Numbered from the stretch's first letter, positions 1 through 8,825 are shown. The stretch is 64,000 nt of DNA from Chloroflexota bacterium (GCA_029782215.1 JAKOVD010000073.1:1-64000), one strand, 5' to 3'. Notes: generated by a model not told the origin, from the letters alone. A program made the numbers and translations.

Positions 1-1
1 C

Positions 2-553
2 ACCGAAGCCCTTGAGTACCTGCTCAGCCTCGCCCCCTACGCCCCCGAAGGCATCCTCAATGCCTCCAGCGGCAGCATGCGCGAGCTGTTCCTCAACGGC
101 ACCCTCGCCAGCGAGTGGTGGCCGGCCCTCGAGCAGCCCACCCTGCAGAAGAGCAACCTGAACTGGGACTTCGTCAACGGCACCGCCCCCGAGGGCAAGA
201 CGCCCGTCGGCACCTACGGCGGCTGGAACCTGGTCATCTACAAGAACTCGCCGCACCAGGATGCTGCCTGGAAGTTCATTGAGTTCATGACGGACCCCAA
301 GGTCAACGGCAAGGTCGTCGACCTGATCCCGGCCAACAAGGAGGCCGCCGCGGCCTTCCTGAAGGAAAACCGCAAGGGCCCGGACAAGATCATGGAGCAG
401 TTGAACAACGCCCGGCCCCGCCCCCTGTCGCCCAACTACCTGGAAGTGTCCTCGATCGAGCAGGACATGATGCAGGCCATCTTCAGCGGCACCACCGTGG
501 CCGACGCCACCAAGGCCGCCTGCGAGAAGATCGACGCCCTGGCTGTTAAGTAA
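2..553 (+). CDS. extracellular solute-binding protein, C-terminal part (5' truncated by contig edge)
   Basis: The reading frame is open from base 2, so the true start lies upstream and about 183 C-terminal residues remain. The segment has the helical C-lobe style of MalE-type sugar-binding proteins, including GTYGGWNLVIYKNSPHQDAAW, followed by a helix in which a run of trailing residues resembles the family's usual ending (SSIEQDMMQAIFSG...). It would be the periplasmic or lipid-anchored ligand receptor of an importer. Two MalF/MalG-type permeases lie downstream at 2069-3840, separated by a palindromic repeat and a URO-D-like gene, and are its likely partners. The ligand cannot be told from this fragment. 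No ATPase gene is present in the window. Confidence 0.85.
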   Translation, partial: TEALEYLLSLAPYAPEGILNASSGSMRELFLNGTLASEWWPALEQPTLQKSNLNWDFVNGTAPEGKTPVGTYGGWNLVIYKNSPHQDAAWKFIEFMTDPKVNGKVVDLIPANKEAAAAFLKENRKGPDKIMEQLNNARPRPLSPNYLEVSSIEQDMMQAIFSGTTVADATKAACEKIDALAVK

Positions 554-630
554 CCAGCCACCTCACCCTGGGCGGGCGCCCGAACGGGCGCCCGCCCACC
601 CCTAACCCTGCCTGGTACACCCACTCCAAC

Positions 631-759
631 CCTGTCATTGCGAGCGCAGCGAAGCAATCTCCGAGGTAAGGTGGAGACTGCTTCGGGGCTGACGCAGCGA
701 GGTGATCTCCGAGGCAAGTTGGAGATTGCTTCGGGGCTGACGCCCCTCGCAATGACAGG
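631..759. repeat. palindromic intergenic repeat with 14-bp terminal inverted repeats
   Basis: The element begins CCTGTCATTGCGAG (631-644) and ends with its exact reverse complement (746-759). Inside, a unit of about 54 bp is tandemly duplicated with a few differences, each copy holding GGAGA(C/T)TGCTTCGGGGCTGACG. A shorter relative is at 4871-4949. It has no coding capacity. It resembles REP- or MITE-like elements common between genes in Chloroflexota and other phyla (inference). It lies between the binding-protein gene and the URO-D-like gene, where the RNA hairpin could moderate transcription. Confidence 0.8.
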
Positions 760-831
760 AGGGGTGCGCAGGCACTTTCTGCCCCGCGGCATGAATGACT
801 AAACGATAGCGGCCAGCCTCCCAAGGAGCGA

Positions 832-2007
832 ATGAACAAGATGAGTATGACCTCTAAAGAGCGGATGCTCACGGCCCTCAAGCGGGGTGTGCCGGACCGT
901 TTGCCGGTGACGACGCACCACCTGATGACCTACTTCCTGGACACCTATATGGGTGGCGCCACGGACCAACAGTTTTTCGACGCGATGGGCATGGACGCCT
1001 ACACCTGGACGGTGCCTCACCGCCCCGATCCAGCGCAGGGCGAGTTCTTCGATCCCCTGCAGGGCGAGCCGGGCTTCCTGGAAGCGCGGCGCATCGCCAG
1101 CCCCTCCTGGCACGTCGAGTTCGAAGACGTGCCGCATCCCAAATACCAAACCACGCGCTACCGCATTGTCACCCCCAAAGGCGAGCTCACCACCACGTTG
1201 CAGTCCAATCCGCACACGACCTGGGTGTCAGAGCACCTGATCAAGGAAAAGAACGAAATCGACCTGATCGGCGAATTTGTGACCGCGCCGAAATGCGACG
1301 TCGAAGCGGTCAACCAGACGGCAGAAGCCTATGGCGAGCGCGGCCTGGTGCGCGGGCACATCTGCTGCTTTGACATCTTCGGCCAACCCGGCACCTGGCA
1401 GGATGCCTGCTGCCTGGTGGGCACCCAGCGCCTGATCATGGAGACCTTCGACGACCCGGAGTGGGTGCACGAGCTACTGAAGATGCTGCACCGGCGCAAG
1501 AAGATCTATATGCAGTCACTCAAGGGCGCGCGCTACGACCTCCTTGAGCTGGGCGGCGGCGACGCGTCCACCACCGTGATCTCGCCAGACATCTTCGAGA
1601 ACTTCGTGGCACCCTACGACGCCGACCTCATCGCCACGGCCCATGAGGCGGGGCAGCGCATCGTCTACCACACCTGCGGCGGCATGATGCCCATCCTGGA
1701 AAAGGTCGCGGCCATGCACCCCGACGCCATGGAGACCTTCACGCCCAAGGAGATGGGGGGTGACGTGAGGCTGGCCGAGGCCAAGAACCGCATCGGCGAC
1801 AAGGTGTGCATGATCGGCAGCTTCGACCAGTTCCACTACTTCACCGACTGCTCGGAAGAGGCCACGCGGGCGGCGGTGCGGCGCTGTTTCGAAGCTGCGG
1901 GCGAGGGCGGCGGCTTCATCCTCAGCCCCTCCGACCACTTCTTCGATGCAGACCCCAAGCTGATCGCGGCCTTTGCCGACGAGGCGCGCAAGTGCCTGTA
2001 TTCGTGA
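832..2007 (+). CDS. URO-D-fold protein (MtaA/CmuA-like family), not a haem-pathway decarboxylase
   Basis: A 391-residue protein of the uroporphyrinogen decarboxylase superfamily. The N-terminal TSKERMLTALKRGVPDRLPV is the family signature. H280 and C282 in HTCGG match the H-x-C part of the zinc site in corrinoid methyltransferases such as MtaA. The later third-ligand Cys is replaced by SPSDHFFDADP, so the site is atypical. AAGGAG at 823-828 precedes the ATG at only 3 nt; ATG codons at 841 and 847 are alternatives. The position between a binding protein and its permeases argues for a catabolic or methyl-transfer role on the imported compound, not haem synthesis. The reaction is unknown. A second member occurs at 51847-52917, again beside an SDR. 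Confidence 0.8.
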   Translation: MNKMSMTSKERMLTALKRGVPDRLPVTTHHLMTYFLDTYMGGATDQQFFDAMGMDAYTWTVPHRPDPAQGEFFDPLQGEPGFLEARRIASPSWHVEFEDVPHPKYQTTRYRIVTPKGELTTTLQSNPHTTWVSEHLIKEKNEIDLIGEFVTAPKCDVEAVNQTAEAYGERGLVRGHICCFDIFGQPGTWQDACCLVGTQRLIMETFDDPEWVHELLKMLHRRKKIYMQSLKGARYDLLELGGGDASTTVISPDIFENFVAPYDADLIATAHEAGQRIVYHTCGGMMPILEKVAAMHPDAMETFTPKEMGGDVRLAEAKNRIGDKVCMIGSFDQFHYFTDCSEEATRAAVRRCFEAAGEGGGFILSPSDHFFDADPKLIAAFADEARKCLYS

Positions 2008-2068
2008 CCAGAACCCTCCCGGCCGGACGTCATTTCTGCCCCACCCAGGCAAAGGTCAAGGACACCCG

Positions 2069-3007
2069 ATGACGCCTACGAATGTCACACAAGCACGAGC
2101 CAGGCGACCGGCACGGCGGTCGCTGATTTCGCGCGACACCCTGGTAGCGCTGGCCTTTATCGCCCCGGCCGTGGTGCTGGTGGCCGTGCTGATGTACTAC
2201 CCGATGATCCGGGCCTTCATCGAAAGCCTGTACGAGACCAGCTTCCTCAGCCAGCACCCCAAGTTCATCGGCCTGCAGAACTACCAGGACATGCTGAAGG
2301 ACAAGGCGTTCTGGCAGATCGTCCGCAACTCGCTGACGTGGACCATCGGCGTGGTGGCGCTGCAGAATCTGCTGGGCATGGGGGTGGCCGTCCTGCTCAA
2401 CCAGGACATCCCCCTGCGCGGACTGAGCCGCACCTTGGTCCTGCTGCCCTGGGTGCTGCCGGGCATCGTCGGCGCCATCCTGTGGAAGTTCATGTACGAT
2501 CCACAGTTGGGGCTGATCAACTCGCTGCTGCTGAGCGCGGGGCTGATCAGGAAGAGCTTTCCCTGGCTGGCCAACCCCGGCACGGCGATGTACGCCGTCG
2601 TCCTGGCGGCCGTTTGGAAAGGGTATCCTTTCTCGGCCATTATCTACCTGGCAGCGCTGCAGGTGGTCGACCAGGAGCAGCTCGAAGCGGCGGAGATCGA
2701 CGGCGCCAACGCCTGGCAGCGGTTCCGGCATGTCACGATCCCTTCGATCGCGCACATCATCCTGCTCAACCTGCTGCTGACGACGATCTTCACCTTCAAC
2801 TACTTCGACATGGTGTGGGTGACGACCAAGGGTGGGCCGCTCAACCGCACCCACATCTTCCCCACCGCCATCTTCGACATCGGCTTCGGCCAGTTCCGGT
2901 TCGGTGAAGCGGCGGCCTACGGGGTGGTCGCCGTGCTGCTGCTGGCCGGGCTGGCTTTCCTGTACATTCGCCAACTGCACCCGGGGAGGGGGACGAGCCA
3001 AACATGA
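2069..3007 (+). CDS. carbohydrate ABC transporter permease, MalF type
   Basis: A 312-residue inner-membrane permease with about six transmembrane segments. The first is LVALAFIAPAVVLVAVLMYY near residue 30. The coupling-helix EAA motif reads EAAEIDGANAWQRFRHVTIP near residue 205, which docks on an ATPase subunit. The start at 2069 was chosen because it gives the usual short cytoplasmic N-terminus; an upstream in-frame extension overlaps the URO-D gene. Its stop overlaps the next permease start by 4 nt (ATGA), so the two are translationally coupled. Together with the next gene and the binding protein at 2-553 it forms a CUT1-type sugar importer (family knowledge). The substrate is not identifiable. 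Confidence 0.9.
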   Translation: MTPTNVTQARARRPARRSLISRDTLVALAFIAPAVVLVAVLMYYPMIRAFIESLYETSFLSQHPKFIGLQNYQDMLKDKAFWQIVRNSLTWTIGVVALQNLLGMGVAVLLNQDIPLRGLSRTLVLLPWVLPGIVGAILWKFMYDPQLGLINSLLLSAGLIRKSFPWLANPGTAMYAVVLAAVWKGYPFSAIIYLAALQVVDQEQLEAAEIDGANAWQRFRHVTIPSIAHIILLNLLLTTIFTFNYFDMVWVTTKGGPLNRTHIFPTAIFDIGFGQFRFGEAAAYGVVAVLLLAGLAFLYIRQLHPGRGTSQT

Positions 3008-3840
3008 GCGCTAAAACACGCCGGCGGCTGCGACGCATCGTACTGATTGCCCTCCAGATCCTGGTGCTGGCATTTACGCTGCTGCCTTTCTTCTGGATGA
3101 TCAGCGTCTCGCTTAAGCCCGCCACGGAGCCTTTTGCCATCCCGGCCCGCCTTTGGCCCAACCATCCCACCCTGGAGAACTTCCGCACAGCGTTCAAGCC
3201 GGAGTTTCGCCGCTACTTCCTGAACAGCACGATCCTTTCGCTGACGACCATCGCCATCTCGGTCAGCGTGGGCCTGCTCGCCGCCTATGCCTTCAGCCGC
3301 TTCCGCTTCCGCGGGCTGGGTGTGCTCCTGGTCGGCATTATCGTGGCGCAGATGTTCCCCGTGGCGACCATGATCATCCCCATCTTCAAGATGGTCAAGC
3401 AGGCAGGACTGCTCAACACCTACGGCGCCCTGATCATCGCCTACATCACGATCACGCTGCCGGTCTCGATCTGGATGTTGATCGGCTTCATCAGCAACAT
3501 ACCGCCCGACCTGGAGGAAGCGGCCCTGATCGACGGAGCCACCCGCCTACAGGCTTTCTGGAAGGTGGTCGTACCCCTGGCGCGACACGGCATCATCGCC
3601 GTCGCCGTCTGGATCGTGGTCGTCACCTGGCAAGAGTTCATCTTCGCCCTGGCCTTCACACAGACCAAGGAAATGCGCACCCTGTCGGTGGGCATGAATG
3701 ACTTTATCGGGCAGTACGGCATCCGTTACGGCGAGCTCATGGCGACGTCGGTGATGATTTCGATCCCGATCGTGGCCATCTTCTTCATTCTGCAAAGGCA
3801 GTTCGTGGCCGGCCTGACTGCAGGCGCCACGAAGGGCTGA
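3004..3840 (+). CDS. carbohydrate ABC transporter permease, MalG type
   Basis: A 278-residue permease with six predicted membrane spans. LQILVLAFTLLPFFWMISVS comes first, and the EAA loop is EEAALIDGATRLQAFWKVVVP near residue 175. The N-terminal span followed by SLKPATEPF is the standard MalG-side pattern. It starts inside the stop of the MalF-type gene (ATGA overlap) and should form a heterodimer with it. An 82-bp gap separates it from the metallo-hydrolase gene that continues the operon. Confidence 0.92.
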   Translation: MSAKTRRRLRRIVLIALQILVLAFTLLPFFWMISVSLKPATEPFAIPARLWPNHPTLENFRTAFKPEFRRYFLNSTILSLTTIAISVSVGLLAAYAFSRFRFRGLGVLLVGIIVAQMFPVATMIIPIFKMVKQAGLLNTYGALIIAYITITLPVSIWMLIGFISNIPPDLEEAALIDGATRLQAFWKVVVPLARHGIIAVAVWIVVVTWQEFIFALAFTQTKEMRTLSVGMNDFIGQYGIRYGELMATSVMISIPIVAIFFILQRQFVAGLTAGATKG

Positions 3841-3922
3841 CCCTTTCACCCACCCCGGCGGTCCCGACCTGTGACCCCACACACGGCAGGACGGGCAGCA
3901 CGCCAAGACAGGAGGATAGCCG

Positions 3923-4858
3923 ATGAGCCACGTCTCTGATTTCAGAGGCCCTATCTATCGCGCCGCGATCGAGCTAGCGCCGGGCGTTCCCCTTTATGTC
4001 CACCTGGTCAAAGGGGCAGATTACGCGGTCTGGATCGACAGCGGCGTCGCCTCGATGTTCGCCCAGTTGACGGAGGTCATTGCGCGGGCCGGGCTGCGCG
4101 ACAGCGACCTGCGGTTCATCCTGCACACGCACTCGCACCATGACCACATCGGCAGCAATGCCCAGCTCAAGGACAGGACGGGCTGCCTGATCGCCGCCCA
4201 CCCCCACTACGCCGCCTGGCACGCGGACTTCGAGCGGCACTACCAGGAGTTCGCACGGCCCTTCCCTCACCTGGTGCCTGACACCCCGGCCCTGCGCGCC
4301 GAGGTCCTCGACCCGTTGGATGCGCCGCGGCCGATCGACATCGGCATCGACGAAGGCGTGAGCTTCCACCTGGGCGGCGGCGTCAGCCTGACCGCCATCA
4401 GTCTGCCGGGACACATGCTGGCAGAGCTGGGTTGGCTGGAGGCGTCCACCCGCACGCTGATCCTGGGCGACGCCATCACGGGGTTGGACTGGACGCTGTT
4501 CCACAGCCACCTGTCGGTGGCCGGGTACCGCGGTTCACTGGCGAAGCTGCGCGCCCTGGCGACCAGCGGCGAGGTGGAGCAGGTGCTGTTCGCGCACTTT
4601 GCGCCGATGTCGGCGCCGCGCCTGGAAGACCTGATCCAGCGGGCGGAACGTTACATCGATGAGGTGGAGGCCACGATGCTGCGCATCCTGGCCGGAAGCG
4701 AGGTGGTCAGCCTGGAGACGCTCTGGAGCGAAACCTGCCGCCGCATGGGGCGCCTGCAGGAATTTCGCGCCCTCAACATGGTCTACGCCCACGTGCAGGA
4801 CCTGCACGAACGCGGTCTGCTGGAAGAGACCGAACCCGAAACCTACCGGCTGCGCTGA
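3923..4858 (+). CDS. metallo-beta-lactamase-fold hydrolase
   Basis: A 311-residue cytosolic protein. The dinuclear metal signature reads HTHSHHDHIGSN near residues 73-84, with a later SLPGHMLAELGWLE (third His ligand region) and ILGDAITG (bridging Asp). The C-terminal third is helical and could be a winged-helix-like extension, as in related hydrolases. A good AGGAGG lies about 7 nt before the ATG. It sits in the sugar operon between the permease and an SDR, so a lactone or ester hydrolysis step is plausible, but the family is broad and the substrate is not visible. Confidence 0.82.
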   Translation: MSHVSDFRGPIYRAAIELAPGVPLYVHLVKGADYAVWIDSGVASMFAQLTEVIARAGLRDSDLRFILHTHSHHDHIGSNAQLKDRTGCLIAAHPHYAAWHADFERHYQEFARPFPHLVPDTPALRAEVLDPLDAPRPIDIGIDEGVSFHLGGGVSLTAISLPGHMLAELGWLEASTRTLILGDAITGLDWTLFHSHLSVAGYRGSLAKLRALATSGEVEQVLFAHFAPMSAPRLEDLIQRAERYIDEVEATMLRILAGSEVVSLETLWSETCRRMGRLQEFRALNMVYAHVQDLHERGLLEETEPETYRLR

Positions 4859-4870
4859 AACGCGTCCCTA

Positions 4871-4949
4871 TGTCATTGCGAACGAAGTGAAGCAATCCCC
4901 AAGAGGCCAGTTGGAGATCGCTTCGGCCCTGACGGGCCTCGCGATGACA
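4871..4949. repeat. palindromic intergenic repeat, short relative of the 631-759 element
   Basis: It starts TGTCATTGCGA (4871-4881) and ends TCGCGATGACA (4939-4949), inverted with one mismatch. Between them are GAAGCAATCCCC and TTGGAGATCGCTTCGG, which correspond to internal parts of the longer copy at 631-759. It lies inside the operon between the hydrolase stop and the SDR ribosome-binding site. Confidence 0.8.
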
Positions 4950-4980
4950 GATTGTCCTTACACCCTGAAGGAGAAAGACG

Positions 4981-5751
4981 ATGGCACAACTCAAAGACAA
5001 GATCGCAGTGATCACGGGCGCCGCGGGCGGGATCGGCCACGCCGCCACCCTGGCCATGGCGCGTGAGGGCGCCACCGTCGTCCTCTCCGATCTCAACGAC
5101 GACGCCGGGCACCAGATCGAGCAGGAAATCCGCGCCAGCGGCGGCCAGGCCTTCTACCGTCACGCCAACGTGGCCTCGACAAGCGACATCGAAGCGCTTG
5201 TGAATTTCACCGTCGAGCAGTGCGGCCGCATCGACGTGCTGGTGAACAACGCCGCCATCGCCATTCCCGGCACGGTGGCAGACATCACCGAGGAAAAGTG
5301 GAACAAGGTGCTCGACATCAACCTGACGAGCGTCTGGCGCGGCATGCACTGCGCCATCCCCCACATGATGCGCCAGGGCGGGGGGTCCATCGTCAACATG
5401 AGCTCGGCGCAGGGCCTGGTGGGCTTCAGCGGTTGGTCGGCCTACGCCGCCGCCAAGGGCGCCATCAATGCCCTGACGCGACAGGCGGCGGTGGACTACT
5501 CCAAGTACAATATCCGCATCAACGCCGTCGCCCCCGGCACGATCAACACGGCGATGAACGTGCGCATCTACGCCGAGGCCGAGGACGGCGAGGCGCTTAA
5601 GCGCTATTGGGTCAGCCGCCACGTGGCTGGACGCTTCGGCGAGCCGGAGGAGGTGGCGGGGCTGATCGTGTTCCTGGCCAGCGATGCCGCTTCGTTCATC
5701 ACCGGCGAGGTCATCCGCATCGACGGCGGCCTGGTCATCAACGGCGGCTAA
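4981..5751 (+). CDS. SDR-family NAD(P)-dependent oxidoreductase
   Basis: A classical short-chain dehydrogenase of 256 residues. The nucleotide-binding TGAAGGIG is at residues 13-20, NNAAI follows, and the catalytic Ser lies in NMSSAQG. The active-site YAAAK is in SAYAAAKGAINAL, and the C-terminus is IRIDGGLVINGG. The acidic residue after the second strand (LSDLN) favours NAD (family knowledge). GAAGGAG lies just upstream. It probably oxidises a hydroxyl of the compound imported by the operon transporter, between the hydrolase and the LarA-like enzyme. Confidence 0.92.
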   Translation: MAQLKDKIAVITGAAGGIGHAATLAMAREGATVVLSDLNDDAGHQIEQEIRASGGQAFYRHANVASTSDIEALVNFTVEQCGRIDVLVNNAAIAIPGTVADITEEKWNKVLDINLTSVWRGMHCAIPHMMRQGGGSIVNMSSAQGLVGFSGWSAYAAAKGAINALTRQAAVDYSKYNIRINAVAPGTINTAMNVRIYAEAEDGEALKRYWVSRHVAGRFGEPEEVAGLIVFLASDAASFITGEVIRIDGGLVINGG

Positions 5752-5798
5752 AGAGCGCACGCCGTGCGGCGTCGCACCAACGTCAAGGAAGGCAGATC

Positions 5799-7055
5799 AT
5801 GGTGATCGGAAAAGGCGAGAACGGCCGGTTTCTGAGTGAGGACGAAGCCCACCAAGTCCTGGCAGAGGGATTGGCGCAGACCAACCTGGACGGCAAACGG
5901 GTGTTGATCATCATCCCCGACGGCACCCGCAGCGGGCCGGTGGGGCTCTTCTTCCGCCTGTTCCATGATCTGCTGCACGGACGCGTCGCCGCCATGGACT
6001 ATCTCATCGCCTTGGGCACGCACCAGCCGATGTCCGAGGCGGCCATCCAGCGCCTGCTCGACGTGACGCCGGAGGAGATGGCCGGGCGCTACGCCGGGGT
6101 GCGCGTCTTCAACCACCGTTGGGATGATCCGCAGGCCATGCAGAAGCTCGGCGCGATCCCGGCCGCCGAGATCGCCACCCTGACCCATGGACTCTTCGCC
6201 GAAGAAGTGACGGTGACGGTCAACAGGATGATCTTCGACTACGACCAGCTCATCGTCTGTGGCCCGGTGTTCCCGCACGAGGTCGTAGGCTTCTCCGGCG
6301 GGGACAAGTACTTCTTCCCCGGCATCTCCGGTCCGGACGTCATCAACTTCACGCACTGGGTCGGGGCCGTGGTCACCTGCTTCAACACCATCGGCATCAA
6401 GGACACGCCCACGCGGGCCATTGTCCGCCGGGCGGCGGCCATGATCGAGACCCCCAGGCTCTACTGCTGCATGGTCGTGCAGGGCGACGACCTCTGCGGG
6501 CTCTACGTCGGATCGCCAGAACAAGCCTGGTCCCAGGCAGTCGAACTGTCGGCCCAGGTCCACATCCGCTGGGTGGACCAGCCCTACCGCCGGGTGCTTT
6601 CGGTCATGCCGGAGCTCTATGACGACATCTGGACGGCGGCCAAGGGGATGTACAAGCTGGAGCCGGTCATTGCCGAAGGGGGCGAGGTGATCATCTATGC
6701 GCCCCACATCACCGAGATCTCGTACACCCACGGGCGCATTCTCGACCAGATCGGCTATCACGTCCTGGATTACTTCCTGAAGCAGTGGGACCAGTTCGAG
6801 GATACCCCACGCAGCGTCATCGCGCACTCGACGCACCTGCGCGGGCTCGGCAGCTATGAGAATGGGGTCGAGCGGCCGCGCATCCAGGTCACGCTGGCGA
6901 CGGGCATTCCGCGCGAGCGCTGTGAGCGCGTGGCCCTGGGCTACTGTGACCCGGCGACCATCGACCTGGAGTCGTGGCGCGGCCGCGAAGAGGAAGGCAT
7001 CCTCCTGGTGCCCCACGCCGGCGAGACGCTCTATCGACTGCGCTCACAGGCGTAA
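5799..7055 (+). CDS. LarA-family nickel-pincer racemase/epimerase (DUF2088)
   Basis: A 418-residue protein of the lactate racemase family. Key features match LarA spacing: D41-x-x-R44 in IPDGTRSG, H106 in FNHRWDD, H160, K170 in FSGGDKYFFPG and H186 in NFTHW. In LarA, H174, K184 and H200 have the same intervals (10 and 16); the Lys carries the pincer cofactor and His200 binds nickel (established). The usual FSGGRK reads FSGGDK here. The start at 5799 has AAGGAAGG upstream; the longer frame overlaps the SDR gene and was rejected. It probably racemises or epimerises a hydroxy-acid or sugar acid made in this pathway. The cofactor genes larB, larC and larE are not in the window. Confidence 0.88.
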   Translation: MVIGKGENGRFLSEDEAHQVLAEGLAQTNLDGKRVLIIIPDGTRSGPVGLFFRLFHDLLHGRVAAMDYLIALGTHQPMSEAAIQRLLDVTPEEMAGRYAGVRVFNHRWDDPQAMQKLGAIPAAEIATLTHGLFAEEVTVTVNRMIFDYDQLIVCGPVFPHEVVGFSGGDKYFFPGISGPDVINFTHWVGAVVTCFNTIGIKDTPTRAIVRRAAAMIETPRLYCCMVVQGDDLCGLYVGSPEQAWSQAVELSAQVHIRWVDQPYRRVLSVMPELYDDIWTAAKGMYKLEPVIAEGGEVIIYAPHITEISYTHGRILDQIGYHVLDYFLKQWDQFEDTPRSVIAHSTHLRGLGSYENGVERPRIQVTLATGIPRERCERVALGYCDPATIDLESWRGREEEGILLVPHAGETLYRLRSQA

Positions 7056-7256
7056 TCAGGTCAGATAGTGAAGACGGCATGGGGCTAATGCGGTCCCTTG
7101 TCTGCGTCCTCTGCGGTAATAACCAGGCTTAGCGTCCAAGCGCCTATTTGCCCAGGCGCCCGTTTGGCGGTACAGTCAGGGGTGCCGGTGATGATTGGGC
7201 GGGCTTGCCTTGTATGCCGCCGGCTCCGGCTTGATGCTCCCAGAGGAGGCTTCCCT

Positions 7257-8192
7257 ATGACGCGCATTTCCGTGATCGCCGGCGTGGCGCTGCTTCTCTT
7301 GCTCACCGGCTGCCAGGCAACCATCCAGATCGTGCCCAATACGCCGACGGTGACGCCCACGCGGCGACCGGGCGAGCCCGCACCGACGGCGACCCCGACC
7401 TGGCCGTCGATCTTCGAAGCCACCTCCACCCCAGGGCCCGCGGCTACGGCGACGCCGACGCGCACGCCCACCGCCCTGCCGGTCGACACGAACACGCCCG
7501 AGCCCACGGCCACGGCGGTTCCCACCGACACGCCGACCCCGGAGCCTACGGCGACGCCAGCGCCCACTGAGACACCGACGGCAGCGCCGACCGACACGGA
7601 CACGCCCGAGCCCACGGCGACGGCGGCGCCCTCGGACACGCCCACGGCGGAGCCTACGGCCACGGAGATGGCAGCTCCCACGAGGACGCCGACCACGGCG
7701 CCGACAAGGACCCCCACCGCCGTGCCCACGCGCACGCCGACGCCTCAGCCCGCGGCAGCGCCCCTGCCCACGGCCACGTCCGCCCTGGCCGGCGCCGCCA
7801 GCCAGGCTGCGAAATCAACGCCGACCCCCAGCACTTTCAGCCAGCAGATCACCCAGGACCAGTGCAACCAGATGATCCAGGAGGCGGTGGCCAAGAACCC
7901 GAGCCTGCCCGTGTCCAACCTGGCCTGTGACTTCCAGCCCGACCAGGCGGTGATCACGGGCCGCGCCAAGCTGGGCTTCTTCGCCATCAACCTGGCGATC
8001 ACTGTGGGCGTCGACGTGGCCAACTGCAAGGCCACGCCCAGGATCATCTCCGTCGATCCCGCTATGGCCCAGGCGCAGGTCGAGGCAGGATTTGCGCCCT
8101 ACCTGGGGCAGCTCGCGGATGTGGGGGCGGATGTCTGCGTGACCAAAGTGACGATCACGGACAACGCCCTGACGATCGAGGGCACGCAATGA
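7257..8192 (+). CDS. Thr/Pro-rich lipoprotein with small C-terminal domain
   Basis: A 311-residue secreted protein. The N-terminus is a lipoprotein signal with lipobox LLTGC near residue 20. Residues about 30-180 are low-complexity Thr-Pro-Ala repeats (patterns such as TPTATPAPT), typical of extended surface stalks in Chloroflexota (inference). The C-terminal 120 residues form a compact domain with three Cys and the phrase [23 protein letters not shown] lies 7 nt before the ATG at 7257. I do not recognise the C-terminal domain. The gene stands alone and is closed by the strong hairpin at 8204-8249. Confidence 0.8.
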   Translation: MTRISVIAGVALLLLLTGCQATIQIVPNTPTVTPTRRPGEPAPTATPTWPSIFEATSTPGPAATATPTRTPTALPVDTNTPEPTATAVPTDTPTPEPTATPAPTETPTAAPTDTDTPEPTATAAPSDTPTAEPTATEMAAPTRTPTTAPTRTPTAVPTRTPTPQPAAAPLPTATSALAGAASQAAKSTPTPSTFSQQITQDQCNQMIQEAVAKNPSLPVSNLACDFQPDQAVITGRAKLGFFAINLAITVGVDVANCKATPRIISVDPAMAQAQVEAGFAPYLGQLADVGADVCVTKVTITDNALTIEGTQ

Positions 8193-8203
8193 AGATATGA
8201 ACG

Positions 8204-8249
8204 GAGTCCGGCGCCGATCCGTCCAATGTGACGGATCGGCGCCGGACTC
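8204..8249. terminator. 20-bp perfect hairpin between convergent genes
   Basis: The left arm GAGTCCGGCGCCGATCCGTC (8204-8223) is exactly complementary to 8230-8249 across a 6-nt loop CAATGT. It lies between the lipoprotein stop (+) and the HAD phosphatase stop (-), so it can end transcription from both sides. T-runs are short, so intrinsic termination would rely mainly on stem strength. Confidence 0.75.
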
Positions 8250-8267
8250 TGATTTGTCGGGGACGGG

Positions 8268-8825
8268 CTAACGGACGTCCTGGAAGCGCAGCGACCTCAT
8301 GCCGGCGCGGCGGGCGGCCTCGATGCCCACATCCGAGTCCTCGATCACGATGCACTGCTCCGGCGCCGCGCCCAGGCGGGCCGCCGCGGCCAGGAACAGA
8401 TCGGGGAAGGGCTTGCCCCTGGCAATGTCCTCGGAGGTGACCAGGGCATCCACCTCGATGCCGTGCTCCTTCATGATCGGCAGGATGCTGGGGCGGGAGC
8501 TGCCGCTGGCGATGGCCACGGGCACGCCCTGGCTGCGCAGGAGCTTGAGCAGGGCCACGTTGCAGGGGATGGCTTCCGTTCCGCCGCTGAAGGCGGCGCG
8601 CAGCTCGCGCGTGCGGGCGTAGACCTGTTCGACGTCGATGCTGACGCCGGCCTGGCTGGCGAAGTAGAGGAGCTGCTCGCGGCCGGTCATGCCGGCATGG
8701 CTGAAGAAGACCTGGCGGTCGATGGGGACGCCCACCTCGGCCAGGGCCTGGCCGTAGCAGGCGAAATGCGCCTCCATGGTGTAGACGAGGACGCCGTCAA
8801 AGTCGAAGATGTAGGCAAAATCCAT
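8268..8825 (-). CDS. HAD-superfamily phosphatase / beta-phosphoglucomutase-like
   Basis: A 185-residue HAD hydrolase. Motif I is FDFDGVLV with D8 nucleophile and D10 acid/base. The helical cap begins at HFACYGQALAEVG, motif II lies in AIASGSSRP, the Lys motif is GKPFPDLF, and motif IV is IEDSDVGIEAA. The size and cap fit the PGMB-like subfamily acting on sugar phosphates or small phosphomonoesters. It is the last gene of the leftward operon that starts with the GntR regulator. A 65-nt gap holding an imperfect palindrome separates it from the E2 gene, so it may be expressed partly on its own. Confidence 0.88.
   Translation of the reverse strand: MDFAYIFDFDGVLVYTMEAHFACYGQALAEVGVPIDRQVFFSHAGMTGREQLLYFASQAGVSIDVEQVYARTRELRAAFSGGTEAIPCNVALLKLLRSQGVPVAIASGSSRPSILPIMKEHGIEVDALVTSEDIARGKPFPDLFLAAAARLGAAPEQCIVIEDSDVGIEAARRAGMRSLRFQDVR

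Noticed and set aside
832-2007. Haem-pathway uroporphyrinogen decarboxylase (hemE)
   Set aside because: The protein has the H-x-C pattern of methyltransferase-like members and sits in a sugar transport operon; no other haem synthesis gene is near.
7085-7735. Minus-strand Val/Gly repeat protein opposite the Thr/Pro lipoprotein
   Set aside because: Its repeats are only the complement of the TP-rich coding repeats, and the plus frame has signal peptide, lipobox and ribosome site.
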